This document shows positions 1 to 9,001 of a stretch of 64,000 bases of DNA, one piece after another. Position numbers and translations under genes: made by a program. Within the stretch, counting starts at the first letter, position 1. Each line of letters opens with the position of its first letter. The stretch is taken from contig JBNJCX010000006.1 of NCBI GenBank assembly GCA_051744365.1, positions 3,165 to 67,164 on the forward strand. The letters run 5' to 3'. The notes below the pieces were generated by a model, which was given only the letters and a program-made list of their open reading frames with translations, made no database searches and had not been told where the DNA came from. This DNA is from Gudongella sp051744365. Its GTDB lineage: Bacteria > Bacillota > Clostridia > Tissierellales > Tissierellaceae.

Positions 1-325
1 CTGTTTTGGGCTAAGATCAAAATTCATTCCTTTGTTCAAATAAATCTACTCCCTTTCTATTCGTTAAATAATTAACATGAATCTTCAAAAAAATATCGCC
101 GTTTTTTTTGCTGCCTACAAACTCTATTATAGACCACTATGAATATAAATCAAGGGTTTTGGTTGAAAATTGATAAAAATTTAGCAATAGTTTTGATAGA
201 GGAATCATCTTGTTTTGGACATTAGTCCACTTGACAAGAAATTGCGAAATATGGGATACTATGTACAAAGTTTTAGAAAAATTTAAAATGTTTTAGTAAT
301 AATTATAATTGAAAGGATTGGTCAT
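1..325. other. Upstream non-coding region of the haem cluster
   Basis: Very AT-rich and without a convincing reading frame. I see no end of a preceding gene. The right part (about 208-260) holds the likely nirJ1 promoter and a dyad, listed separately. Nothing else is recognisable. Confidence 0.5.
208..260 (+). promoter_or_regulatory. Putative nirJ1 promoter with overlapping dyad
   Basis: TTGACA at 231-236 could be a -35 box, with GATACT at 255-260 as a weak -10 at 18 bp spacing. An imperfect inverted repeat spans 208-239: TCTTGT at 208-213 mirrors ACAAGA at 234-239, and GGAC at 217-220 mirrors GTCC at 225-228 around ATTA. The dyad overlaps the -35 box, the position expected for a repressor or a CRP/FNR-like protein. 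That it is an operator is inference. Confidence 0.4.
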
Positions 326-1495
326 ATGATTGGGTTTTCCAAATTATTATGCTCATCAGAGAATTATGGTGACAGGCTGCGTTATGTGCATGGCGCAAAC
401 AGTTCAAAACATGGGGTAAACTCAGGGAGTGGTCCGGTTGTCGTATGGAATTGTACCAACACGTGTAATCTCGCCTGTAGACATTGCTATGCTAATTCCG
501 AGAATAAGAGCTTCAAAGAAGAGCTGACGACAGAAGAAGCAAAGGAATTTATTGATGATTTATCAGAATATAAGGTTCCGGTACTTCTTATTTCTGGAGG
601 GGAGCCATTACTTAGAAAAGATATATTCGAAATAATTAAATATGCCAAGAGTAAGAATATAAGAATTACCATTTCCACAAATGGTACAGTAATAGACAAA
701 GAAGTTGCAGCTAAAATTAAGGAAAACCAGGTAAGCTATGTGGGTATTAGCATAGATGGAATCGGGGAAAGGCATGACAGTTTTAGAGGAATGAAGGGCA
801 GCTTTGATCTTGCTATGGCAGGAATAAGAAATTGCCTGGAAATAGGTCAAAAAGTCGGATTGAGGTTTACAATAAACAGGCACAATTACGATCAGCTTGA
901 AGATATATTTGAGTTAATAAAGAAAGAAAAAATTCCAAGAGTCTGTTTTTACCACTTGGCGTATTCAGGTAGAGGCAACTGTATGATTGATGAGGATCTC
1001 ACAGATGAAGAAAAGCGTGCAGTTATTGATTTTATAATGAAGAAAACAATCGAATTAGGTGACAAGGTTGAGATACTAACTGTTGACAATCATGCAGATG
1101 CACCCTATCTATACATAAAAACCAGTGAAAAATATCCGGAAATGAAGGACCGAGTTTGGGAACTGCTTCAGATGAATGGCGGCAACAGATCAGGAATCGC
1201 AATTGCAAATGTTGACTTCAAGGGCGATGTACATCCAGATCAATTCACTCAGCATCATACCTTCGGCAATATAAGAGAAGCTAAATTCAGCGAGATATGG
1301 GAAAGTACAGATAATCCTATCTTGAATGGATTAAGAAACCGAAAGGAATTATTGAATGGAAGGTGCTCGCAGTGTAAATGGCTCGAAATATGTAACGGGA
1401 ACCTCAGAGCACGCGGAGAATCTGTAAATGGAGATTTCTGGGAATCAGATCCAGCATGTTATTTGACTGACAGTGAGATAGGTCTGGTGAAATAA
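326..1495 (+). CDS. nirJ1: Radical SAM/SPASM haem biosynthesis protein NirJ1 (AhbC/AhbD-like)
   Basis: A 389-residue radical SAM enzyme. The 4Fe-4S CxxxCxxC motif is C47, C51, C54, followed by the SGGEPL motif near residue 90. A C-terminal SPASM cluster is formed by C347, C350, C356 and C378. The N-terminus (SKLLC, then GPVVVWN before the first cysteine) matches the NirJ1 subfamily found in Firmicutes next to siroheme decarboxylase genes. In the alternative haem pathway, enzymes of this class (AhbC, AhbD) modify didecarboxysiroheme to Fe-coproporphyrin and then to haem. Which step NirJ1 performs cannot be read from sequence. It is first in a cluster of haem genes, and an ATG with GAAAGGA upstream sets the start. 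The paralogue nirJ2 is at 37702-38718. Confidence 0.85.
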   Translation: MIGFSKLLCSSENYGDRLRYVHGANSSKHGVNSGSGPVVVWNCTNTCNLACRHCYANSENKSFKEELTTEEAKEFIDDLSEYKVPVLLISGGEPLLRKDIFEIIKYAKSKNIRITISTNGTVIDKEVAAKIKENQVSYVGISIDGIGERHDSFRGMKGSFDLAMAGIRNCLEIGQKVGLRFTINRHNYDQLEDIFELIKKEKIPRVCFYHLAYSGRGNCMIDEDLTDEEKRAVIDFIMKKTIELGDKVEILTVDNHADAPYLYIKTSEKYPEMKDRVWELLQMNGGNRSGIAIANVDFKGDVHPDQFTQHHTFGNIREAKFSEIWESTDNPILNGLRNRKELLNGRCSQCKWLEICNGNLRARGESVNGDFWESDPACYLTDSEIGLVK

Positions 1496-1573
1496 TAAAG
1501 ATAGTATTTGTTTATGAACTTATACAAAAAATGAAATAATATGAAAATGAAAAAAAGAGAGGTGCATCTGCTT

Positions 1574-2038
1574 ATGGACGATATTTCTGTCAGACTCCTT
1601 GATATTCTCCAAAATAATTTCCCTGTGGAATCAAGACCATTTTTAAAAATATCCCATGATTTGGGCATTGATGAAGATGAAGTAATAGATTTGATAGGTA
1701 AATTAAAAAGAGATGGATACATAAGGCGGATTGGAGGAGTTTTTGATTCCAAGAAGCTTGGATATTTTGGTACCTTGTGCGCGATGAGAGTTCCGGAGAA
1801 TAAAATCAGTGAGGTTTCAGAAATAGTGAATAGTTTCACTGAAGTAACCCACAACTATATTAGAACCCATAAATTCAATATGTGGTTTACAATAACAGCA
1901 TTTTCAGAGGAGAGGATAAGCAATATTATTAGACAGATAAAGGATAAAACAGAAATCGAGGATATTATGCAACTTAATTCATTAAAATCTTTTAAGATAA
2001 AAGTGAAATTTGATGTTGGAGGAAAGTGTAATGAATAA
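1574..2038 (+). CDS. ahbA: Siroheme decarboxylase subunit A (Lrp/AsnC-like)
   Basis: A 154-residue Lrp/AsnC-type protein with an N-terminal winged-helix region and a C-terminal RAM-like domain. Together with AhbB it decarboxylates siroheme at the C12 and C18 acetates to give 12,18-didecarboxysiroheme. The family assignment rests on the GGVFDSKKLGY segment and the adjacent ahbB, hemA and nirJ1. I chose ATG 1574 because AGAGGTG lies about 10 bases upstream; the in-frame ATG at 1541 has no ribosome binding site. It overlaps ahbB by 8 bases, which suggests translational coupling of the two subunits. Assignment to A rather than B is by exclusion: the next gene has the AhbB signature. Confidence 0.82.
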   Translation: MDDISVRLLDILQNNFPVESRPFLKISHDLGIDEDEVIDLIGKLKRDGYIRRIGGVFDSKKLGYFGTLCAMRVPENKISEVSEIVNSFTEVTHNYIRTHKFNMWFTITAFSEERISNIIRQIKDKTEIEDIMQLNSLKSFKIKVKFDVGGKCNE

Positions 2039-2510
2039 TAATCTGGATAAAGAAATTATCAAGAGGCTTCAAGAGGATTTTCCTTTGGAGAGGCAGCCAT
2101 ATAAGAAACTGGCAAAGGAGATTCAGATTCCAGAAGAAAAACTAATGGAGAAGTTGCATGAATTTATGGATAAGGGAATTCTTAAAAGGGTAGGAGCTAT
2201 ACTTCGGCACAGGAAAGTAGGATATAATGCCAACGCTATGGTTGTATGGAATATTCCGGTTGAAAAGGTTGAGGGAGCAGCTGAAATAATGATTTCATAT
2301 CCAATGCTAAGTCATTGTTACGAGAGAGAAGCAACAGATGAATGGCCATATAATACGTATACTATGATTCATTGTGAAAACACTGATGAGTGTGAAAAGA
2401 TTGTGTCCGAAATTATCGATAAGATTGGGGAATATGAATATGAGATTCTATATAGCACGGAAGAATTAAAAAAAACCAGCGTGAAATATTTTAACGAGTC
2501 TTATTTATAG
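2031..2510 (+). CDS. ahbB: Siroheme decarboxylase subunit B
   Basis: A 159-residue Lrp/AsnC-like protein. It has the AhbB hallmarks GAILRHRKVGY, then SHCYERE and WPYNTYTMIH, where the His/Tyr-rich segment belongs to the siroheme-binding site known from AhbA/B structures. ATG 2031 follows GGAGGAAAG; an in-frame upstream ATG at 2010 lies inside ahbA and has no ribosome binding site. It acts with AhbA in the siroheme-to-haem branch. About 73 bases separate it from hemA, with no terminator visible, so it is probably in the same transcript. Confidence 0.87.
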   Translation: MNNNLDKEIIKRLQEDFPLERQPYKKLAKEIQIPEEKLMEKLHEFMDKGILKRVGAILRHRKVGYNANAMVVWNIPVEKVEGAAEIMISYPMLSHCYEREATDEWPYNTYTMIHCENTDECEKIVSEIIDKIGEYEYEILYSTEELKKTSVKYFNESYL

Positions 2511-2583
2511 TCTGTGAAATACTTAAACATATTTTGCCATTGTGAATGACCTATTGAAATATTAATAGAATTGAGGTGATAAC

Positions 2584-3780
2584 TTGATACATATGTTAGG
2601 TATAGGTGAAACCATTGAAATTGAAATCAGAGAAAAGTTTATCATTCCACAAAGACAACTAAAAGACAGCTTAGTGAATCTTCAAAGCATATTTGAAGAG
2701 GTTGTCATCCTGAGTACATGCAACAGGACCGAAGTTTACATAAATAATGAAATGGGAAAGTCAGAATTGATAGAAAAGGTTTTTAATACCCTTAGATGGG
2801 ATACTCTATACAATGATTACACTTATCAGTTTGAGGGGGAGGATGCAGTAAACCATCTAATGGAAGTTGCATGTGGTTTCCATTCAAAAATTCTTGGAGA
2901 AGACCAGATATTGGGTCAAGTAAGAATTGCATTTGAAAATGCAAAAGATTCAGGGTTGTTAAATGGAAAACTCCACAGATTGTTCCAGAATGCAATTGCA
3001 TGCGGAAAGGAGTTTAAACATAAATCCAGACTGAATGAGATTCCTGTATCATCTTCATCAATAGCGGTAAAAATAGCTAAAGAAAAGGGAATATCTAGAT
3101 TTATGATAATTGGATATGGTGAAGTGGGTCAGCTGGCTTTAAAGTACATAGGCACAGGTGATGGAAGCTATGCATACATTGCAAGAAGAAATCTGCCCAG
3201 TTTCATAGAACAAGGAGAAAATTTTAAGTTTATAGACTTCAGAGAAATAAAGAAATACTACCAAGAGGTAGATTGCATAATAAGCTGTACATCAGCTCCT
3301 CATAATGTCATCTACAAGGAAGACTTGCCTTCTAAGGATTATTTAATTTTTGATCTGGCAGTACCAAGGGATGTTCATAATGATGTGGAATTGCTTGAAA
3401 ATGTTAAAGTATATGATATCGATATTATTGATAATTTGGATCGGGACAATAGGAGGAAAAGAGAGAATATTCTTCTTAGACATAAGTATATCCCAGCAAA
3501 GTACACAGAGGAATATTTGAAATGGATTGATTCAAGAGAAATATGCGTTAAAATAAAAGAAATCCAGGAATATGGAGATGAAGTATATAAAAAAAGGTAT
3601 GAAACATATAAACATAAAAAGGACAGCAAAGACGATGAGGAATTGGTTCAAATGCTACTTAAAAGCACATCAAAGGCATTTGTAAACCGGGCCATTAAAG
3701 TATTGAAAGAGGAAAACCAGAAGGGTAGTGGAGAAGAATGTTTGAGAATTTTGGAGAGGATATTCTGTCCCCAGGAATAG
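2584..3780 (+). CDS. hemA: Glutamyl-tRNA reductase
   Basis: A 398-residue HemA that reduces Glu-tRNA(Glu) to glutamate-1-semialdehyde, the first step of tetrapyrrole synthesis by the C5 route. The catalytic cysteine is C46 in STCNRTEVY. The substrate-binding segment GFHSKILGEDQILGQV follows, then a Rossmann domain with GYGEVGQLA at about residue 178. Start is TTG 2584, supported by GAGGTGAT 4 to 7 bases upstream and by alignment of the N-terminus with family members (EIREK in register); the ATG at 2593 is too far from the ribosome binding site. It is somewhat shorter than the E. coli enzyme. The 3' end overlaps or abuts sirC. Confidence 0.95.
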   Translation: MIHMLGIGETIEIEIREKFIIPQRQLKDSLVNLQSIFEEVVILSTCNRTEVYINNEMGKSELIEKVFNTLRWDTLYNDYTYQFEGEDAVNHLMEVACGFHSKILGEDQILGQVRIAFENAKDSGLLNGKLHRLFQNAIACGKEFKHKSRLNEIPVSSSSIAVKIAKEKGISRFMIIGYGEVGQLALKYIGTGDGSYAYIARRNLPSFIEQGENFKFIDFREIKKYYQEVDCIISCTSAPHNVIYKEDLPSKDYLIFDLAVPRDVHNDVELLENVKVYDIDIIDNLDRDNRRKRENILLRHKYIPAKYTEEYLKWIDSREICVKIKEIQEYGDEVYKKRYETYKHKKDSKDDEELVQMLLKSTSKAFVNRAIKVLKEENQKGSGEECLRILERIFCPQE

Positions 3781-3785
3781 ACAGC

Positions 3786-4418
3786 ATGTTTATATCTGTG
3801 ATTCCCGGGAAAACAAATGTGTTGGTGATTGGCGGAGGAAGAGCTGGATTTTTGAAGTCAAAATCCTTTGCTGAGAGAGGATGCAACCTGACTGTAGTAT
3901 CTAAAGAGTTCATGGACGAATTTCATACGCTTCCTGTTGAGTATAAAGTAGAGCTTATCCTCGACTCCTACAAGAAGGAACACATTAAAAACAAACATCT
4001 TGTTGTTGTAGCAGTGGATAATAAGAATCTGGGTCAGTCAATAATCCATGATTGCGAATCAAGCTGCAAGTTATATCTTGATTGCAGTGACTATAGCAAT
4101 GGCATTTTCGGAGTACCTTATCAATCGGGAACTGAGGAATTCCAGTTTAGCATTCAAACAAGGAGGAAGAACCCTAGCTTGTCGGTTTTCCTAGGCAAAA
4201 AAATAAAAGCTATGTTGGCAGCGTATGATGACTTTTCCATTTATCTATGTGGAGTAAGAAATAAATCAGAGAACTGGAAGGATAATAAAAGTATGATGAA
4301 GTTCATGTGTACCGAGGATTTCTTTTTTTTCTACAAAAAAGGGAAAAGTGATACAATCCTTGAAATGTTCTATGGAGGGAAGCATATTGAAACTAAAAAT
4401 AGCATCAAGAAAAAGTAA
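3786..4418 (+). CDS. sirC: Precorrin-2 dehydrogenase (siroheme synthase N-terminal domain type)
   Basis: A 210-residue NAD-dependent dehydrogenase that oxidises precorrin-2 to sirohydrochlorin. The N-terminal Rossmann motif is VLVIGGGRAG, followed by a short beta-rich centre with FGVPYQSG. ATG 3786 is chosen because MFISV directly before the Rossmann strand matches the usual family N-terminus and AGGAA lies 9 bases upstream. An in-frame ATG at 3738, inside hemA with GGAG close by, is the alternative and would add 16 residues. The C-terminal third is lysine- and phenylalanine-rich and poorly conserved. The gene overlaps hemC by 32 bases. It lacks the CysG methylase domain, which is supplied by cobA-hemD. 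Confidence 0.8.
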   Translation: MFISVIPGKTNVLVIGGGRAGFLKSKSFAERGCNLTVVSKEFMDEFHTLPVEYKVELILDSYKKEHIKNKHLVVVAVDNKNLGQSIIHDCESSCKLYLDCSDYSNGIFGVPYQSGTEEFQFSIQTRRKNPSLSVFLGKKIKAMLAAYDDFSIYLCGVRNKSENWKDNKSMMKFMCTEDFFFFYKKGKSDTILEMFYGGKHIETKNSIKKK

Positions 4419-5259
4419 ATTGGCTCAAATGCAGACTGAAATAATAATGGAACTTATTTATGAAAGGCATGGTGTACAAACCGAGAAATATCTTATGGAT
4501 ACACAGGGAGATATGATTCTAGATATAAGCCTGGAAAAAATTGGCGGTAAAGGTTTGTTCACAAAAGATATTGAAATTGCTTTGCTTGAAAAAAGAGCAG
4601 ATGCTGCGGTACATAGTATGAAAGATGTTCCATATGCATTAAATGATGCCTTTGAAATTTCAGCAATCCTTCAAAGGGTGGATGTAAGGGATGTGCTTAT
4701 ATCCAGGGAAGGAAGAACCTTAAGAAATCTCAGAAAGGGTTCGATAATTGGAACCAGCAGCAATAGAAGAGCTGCACAATTGAAAGAGATAAGGCCGGAC
4801 ATAATGGTAGTTCCTGTAAGAGGGAACATTCAGACCAGAATTTCCAAGATTGAAAAGGAAAACCTGGATGGAATAATTCTTGCAGCCGCAGGAGTTAAGA
4901 GAATGAAGCTTGAATCAATTATAACTGAGTATCTGGACCCCGAGGAGTTTGTACCTGCGGTAGGACAGGGAGCATTGGGAGTGGAGGTATTTAAAGAATC
5001 AGAAGATATCCAGTTATTCAGAAGTCTAGATGATTTTGAGACCAGAATATGCGTAGAAGCAGAAAGAAGCTTTATGAAGGAGCTGCAAGGAGGTTGTCAT
5101 TCTGCAATGGGAGCCTATGCGGTTGTTGAAGGTACAAAGATGAAAATCATTGGAATATTCGATGTTGCTGGAAAATTGACAAAAAAGACCATATCAGGTG
5201 TTAAAGAGGAGTATCTTCAGCTAGGAGTAGAGCTGGCACAAAAAATATTAAAAGGTTAG
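4387..5259 (+). CDS. hemC: Porphobilinogen deaminase (hydroxymethylbilane synthase)
   Basis: A 290-residue enzyme polymerising four porphobilinogens to hydroxymethylbilane. The dipyrromethane-cofactor cysteine is C237 in LQGGCHSAMG. The N-terminal IASRKSKLAQ and the VHSMKDVP segment are typical. The start is TTG 4387, with GGAGGG 7 bases upstream. This gives the normal family N-terminus; the longer frame starting at 4348 would add 13 unrelated residues inside sirC. It overlaps sirC and is followed 9 bases later by cobA-hemD. Confidence 0.95.
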   Translation: MKLKIASRKSKLAQMQTEIIMELIYERHGVQTEKYLMDTQGDMILDISLEKIGGKGLFTKDIEIALLEKRADAAVHSMKDVPYALNDAFEISAILQRVDVRDVLISREGRTLRNLRKGSIIGTSSNRRAAQLKEIRPDIMVVPVRGNIQTRISKIEKENLDGIILAAAGVKRMKLESIITEYLDPEEFVPAVGQGALGVEVFKESEDIQLFRSLDDFETRICVEAERSFMKELQGGCHSAMGAYAVVEGTKMKIIGIFDVAGKLTKKTISGVKEEYLQLGVELAQKILKG

Positions 5260-5268
5260 GAGATTGTT

Positions 5269-6744
5269 ATGGGGAAAGTATATCTTATAGGAGCAGGTCC
5301 GGGAGATGAAGAATTACTAACACTTAAGGCACTAAAGGCACTTGGCAAGTGTACAGCTGTATTGTATGACAGGCTGGCAAATCCCAATATTCTGAAATTC
5401 TTAAGTGAGAATTGTCAGATATACTACTGTGGAAAAGCTCCTGGGTCCCATTATAAAACCCAGGAAGAAATCAACGATATGCTTGTAACATTGGCAACCA
5501 ACGGTCATGTGGTGGGAAGGATCAAGGGTGGAGATCCGTACGTATTTGGAAGAGGCGGTGAGGAAGCTCTTAGACTTGTGGAAGAAGGGATAGAATTTGA
5601 AACAATACCAGGAATAACCTCACCCATCGCTGTTTTAAACTATGCAGGTATTCCAATTACTCAAAGAGGCATGGCTCAGAGTTTTCATGTGTATACAGGA
5701 AAAAGCTCTGACAAGCTTAATATTGATTGGGAAGCAGCTGCAAGAAATAAAGGAACCCTTGTATTTTTGATGGGGCTGGAGAACCTTGGAAATATCACTG
5801 AAAATCTTATAACAAACGGTTTGGATAGATCAACCCCTTGTGCAGTTATCATGAAAGGAACGACTGCTGCACAAAAGACTGTAGTTGGAAATCTTGAGAA
5901 TATATACACCAAGGTCCAATCCGCAGGCATTACATCACCTTGCATAACGGTGGTAGGAAAAGTTGTCCAGCTACAAGAAAGCCTTGACTGGATGAAGTAT
6001 AAGCCGTTAGCTGGAATGAATATCTGCATTACAAGAAGTTCCCAGCAGGCGAAAATAATGTCTGAAAAATTATTAGATCTGGGTGCTGAGGTCCTTGAGA
6101 TAAATGCCATTGAAATAAGATCCACTGAGAGTAACCTAGAAGGATATCTGGACACATTAAAAGACTACAATTACATAATCTTGACTAGTGTCAATGGAGT
6201 AAGAATATTTTTCAAGTATCTAAAGGAGCAAGGTATTGATATAAGGAATATCAAGGGTAGTTTTGCTGCAATTGGAACGGCCACTGAAAATGAATTGAGA
6301 GAAAATGGAATAGTTCCTGATATTGTCAGTAATGAGTTTGTTGCAGAGGAATTATTCAACAGTCTTAGAACGAAAGTAAATCAAGGAGACAAGATTTTGA
6401 TACCACGTTCCAGACTGGGAAGAAGATATATAATTGATGCCCTGGAAGGGATAGGTTGCCAGGTGGATGAGGTTCATATCTACGACATAGTAAAGGGAGA
6501 AATGAGAAATGTGGAGCATTTTAATAGCTGTAATACAGTTACCTTCACAAGCCCCTCAACCGTAAGAAACCTTATTGAGATGGTCGGAATAAAATCAATA
6601 AGGGAGAAATCATGTGTTGCCATTGGTCCTATTACAGAAAAGGAACTAATAAAAAACGGAATCGATTGCGTGGTTGCCGAGGAGTATTCAGTCGATGGTC
6701 TGATCAATAAATTAAGGGAGGTTAGAAATGTTCAGAAGACATAG
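5269..6744 (+). CDS. cobA-hemD: Fused uroporphyrinogen-III C-methyltransferase / uroporphyrinogen-III synthase
   Basis: A 491-residue bifunctional protein. Residues 1 to about 245 form the SAM-dependent methylase (SUMT), with GAGPGD at 8-13 and the GRIKGGDPYVFGRGGEE motif. Residues about 246-491 are the HemD cyclase, with the weakly conserved SVNGVR and TFTSPSTV segments. The cyclase closes hydroxymethylbilane to uroporphyrinogen III and the methylase makes precorrin-2, feeding sirC. This fusion is common in clostridia. The ATG follows AGGAGATTGTT and the 3' end overlaps hemB by 17 bases. Confidence 0.94.
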   Translation: MGKVYLIGAGPGDEELLTLKALKALGKCTAVLYDRLANPNILKFLSENCQIYYCGKAPGSHYKTQEEINDMLVTLATNGHVVGRIKGGDPYVFGRGGEEALRLVEEGIEFETIPGITSPIAVLNYAGIPITQRGMAQSFHVYTGKSSDKLNIDWEAAARNKGTLVFLMGLENLGNITENLITNGLDRSTPCAVIMKGTTAAQKTVVGNLENIYTKVQSAGITSPCITVVGKVVQLQESLDWMKYKPLAGMNICITRSSQQAKIMSEKLLDLGAEVLEINAIEIRSTESNLEGYLDTLKDYNYIILTSVNGVRIFFKYLKEQGIDIRNIKGSFAAIGTATENELRENGIVPDIVSNEFVAEELFNSLRTKVNQGDKILIPRSRLGRRYIIDALEGIGCQVDEVHIYDIVKGEMRNVEHFNSCNTVTFTSPSTVRNLIEMVGIKSIREKSCVAIGPITEKELIKNGIDCVVAEEYSVDGLINKLREVRNVQKT

Positions 6745-7705
6745 AAGGCTCAGAAATAATCAAGCCATAAGGGATATGGTCAGTGAAACAGTATTGACTC
6801 CAAAGGATTTCATATATCCAATATTTATAGTAGAAGGAAATGACATAAAAAAAGAGATACCATCTATGCCTGGAAACTTCCACTGGTCGTTGGACAGACT
6901 TCATGAAATCGTAGACAAGGTTGAAAGAAGCGGGATCAGAGGATTGTTGCTTTTTGGCATACCCGGTTTCAAGGATGAGATTGGAACATCAGCTTTTATT
7001 GATGATGGAATTATACAAAGAGCCATCCGTGAAATAAAAAGCATATCTCCAGAGATGTATGTAATAACTGATGTCTGTATGTGTGAATACACTAGCCATG
7101 GACATTGTGGAGTATTAAGTGATGCAGGGGTGGACAATGACAAAACGCTGGATTATCTTGCAAAAATAGCACTTTCACATGTAAATAGCGGTGCAGACAT
7201 GGTGGCTCCTTCTGATATGATGGATGGTAGAGTATGGAAGATAAGAAAAGTTCTTGATGAGAACGGCTACATCCAAATACCTATAATGTCTTATAGTGCA
7301 AAGTATTCCTCCGCTTTTTATGGACCTTTCAGAGAAGCAGCAGACTCGTCTCCTAAATTCGGGGACAGAAAAAGCTATCAGATGGACTATGCCAACTCAA
7401 ATGAGGCCATGCTTGAAATCGAGGATGACATAAATGAAGGTGCGGATATTATTATAGTCAAGCCTGCATTATCCTATCTGGATGTTATCAGGAGGGCAAA
7501 GGATACATTCAATTATCCGGTAGCTGCATATAATGTAAGTGGAGAATATTCAATGGTAAAGGCTGCAGCAGAGAAGGGATATATCGATGAAAAATCAGTT
7601 GCACTTGAAATACTTTTTTCAATCAAAAGAGCAGGAGCGGATATTATAATAACTTATTTTGCCTTGGATGCCTGCAGTTGGCTTGATGAAATCGATAGGA
7701 GGTAG
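6728..7705 (+). CDS. hemB: Delta-aminolevulinic acid dehydratase (porphobilinogen synthase)
   Basis: A 325-residue enzyme condensing two 5-aminolevulinate molecules to porphobilinogen. The zinc-type cysteine triad is C117, C119 and C127 (DVCMCEYTSHGHCG). The Schiff-base lysines are K192 (YSAKYSSAFYG) and K245 (IIIVKPALSY). The N-terminus RRHRRLRNN is typical. The ATG lies within the end of cobA-hemD, with GGGAGGTTAG upstream. hemL follows after 3 bases. Confidence 0.96.
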   Translation: MFRRHRRLRNNQAIRDMVSETVLTPKDFIYPIFIVEGNDIKKEIPSMPGNFHWSLDRLHEIVDKVERSGIRGLLLFGIPGFKDEIGTSAFIDDGIIQRAIREIKSISPEMYVITDVCMCEYTSHGHCGVLSDAGVDNDKTLDYLAKIALSHVNSGADMVAPSDMMDGRVWKIRKVLDENGYIQIPIMSYSAKYSSAFYGPFREAADSSPKFGDRKSYQMDYANSNEAMLEIEDDINEGADIIIVKPALSYLDVIRRAKDTFNYPVAAYNVSGEYSMVKAAAEKGYIDEKSVALEILFSIKRAGADIIITYFALDACSWLDEIDRR

Positions 7706-7708
7706 AAG

Positions 7709-8977
7709 ATGAGAAACAAGAGTATTTTCCAGGAATCGCAGAAGTATATGCCAGGAGGAGTTAATAGCCCTGTACGAGCATTCAAAGACGTTGATATTGA
7801 TCCACCAATAATTGCAAAGGGCGATGGTGCATACATATTTGATGAGGAAGGAAATAAATACCTTGATTTTGTATGCGCTTGGGGTCCGATGATATTAGGG
7901 CACAATGACGAAGATGTTGTCGCAGCAATTAAGAAGACAAGTGAAAATGCTATTGCATTCGGAGCACCGACAGAGATTGAACTCAGATTGGCGCGGCATA
8001 TTTGCACAACAGTTGACAATGTAGATATGATAAGAATGGTAAATTCGGGAACTGAGGCAACAATGAGTGCTGTAAAGCTTGCAAGGGGGTATACAGGAAG
8101 GGATAAAATAGTGAAATTTGCGGGATGCTATCATGGTCATTTTGAGAGTTTTTTAGTGAGTGCGGGATCAGGGGTTATGACTGCGGGGATACCAGGATCT
8201 GCTGGAGTACCAGAAGCAAGCATCAGGAATACAATTATAGGTAATTATAACGATATTGATAACATTGAAGAGATTTTCAGGAGGTATGGGGAAGAGATAG
8301 CTGGGGTTATAATAGAACCGGTTGCAGGTAATATGGGGGTTATTCCCGCTCAGAAGGAGTTTCTCTCAAGACTACGTGGATTATGCGACCAATATGGGAG
8401 TCTGCTAATCTTTGACGAGGTTATGTCAGGATTCAGAGTTGCATATAAGGGAGCACAAAGTATTTATAATATTAATCCAGATATAGTGACTTATGCAAAA
8501 ATAATGGGAGGAGGTTTGCCCAGCGGCGCATATGGAGGTAGAAGAGATATCTTCCAGCACTTATCCCCACTTGGACCAGTCTACCAGGCAGGTACCATGT
8601 CCGGAAATCCCATAGTTATGGCTGCGGGTTATGCAACTCTTGAAAAGCTTCATAGTAATCCCAGATTCTATGAGCAATTGGATGAAATGGGAAAGGTATT
8701 GCAGGATGAAATATTGAAGATAGCCAATGAAAAGGGAATCCCGATGGTTATTAACAGAAGAGGATCTATGATGACGTCTTTCTTTACAGAACTTGATTCG
8801 GTAAACAACTATGAGGATGCGGGTAAATCGGATACCCAAATGTACGCAAGGTTTTTCACACATATGATGAAGAATGGAATCAATCTTGCACCATCACAAT
8901 TTGAAGCAATGTTTCTATCTGTAAGACACCATAATGATGAAATCCATAGGTTTTTAGAGGCGATGAGAGGCTTTTAA
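7709..8977 (+). CDS. hemL: Glutamate-1-semialdehyde 2,1-aminomutase
   Basis: A 422-residue class III aminotransferase that converts glutamate-1-semialdehyde to 5-aminolevulinate. K264 in TYAKIMGGGLPSG is the PLP lysine. MPGGVNSPVRAF near the N-terminus and the SGTEA segment are family signatures. Length and start (ATG after AGGAGGTAGAAG) are normal. It lies between hemB and the chelatase gene in the same transcript. Confidence 0.96.
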   Translation: MRNKSIFQESQKYMPGGVNSPVRAFKDVDIDPPIIAKGDGAYIFDEEGNKYLDFVCAWGPMILGHNDEDVVAAIKKTSENAIAFGAPTEIELRLARHICTTVDNVDMIRMVNSGTEATMSAVKLARGYTGRDKIVKFAGCYHGHFESFLVSAGSGVMTAGIPGSAGVPEASIRNTIIGNYNDIDNIEEIFRRYGEEIAGVIIEPVAGNMGVIPAQKEFLSRLRGLCDQYGSLLIFDEVMSGFRVAYKGAQSIYNINPDIVTYAKIMGGGLPSGAYGGRRDIFQHLSPLGPVYQAGTMSGNPIVMAAGYATLEKLHSNPRFYEQLDEMGKVLQDEILKIANEKGIPMVINRRGSMMTSFFTELDSVNNYEDAGKSDTQMYARFFTHMMKNGINLAPSQFEAMFLSVRHHNDEIHRFLEAMRGF

Positions 8978-9001
8978 CCAAAAATTTAGGAGGAGTGGGA
9001 T

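Noticed and set aside
1541..1573. Upstream ATG extending ahbA by 11 residues
   Set aside because: No Shine-Dalgarno precedes it, whereas ATG 1574 has AGAGGTG at a good distance and gives the family N-terminus.
3738..3785. Upstream ATG extending sirC by 16 residues
   Set aside because: Possible, with GGAG nearby, but the extra residues lie inside hemA and do not match family N-termini. Kept only as an alternative.
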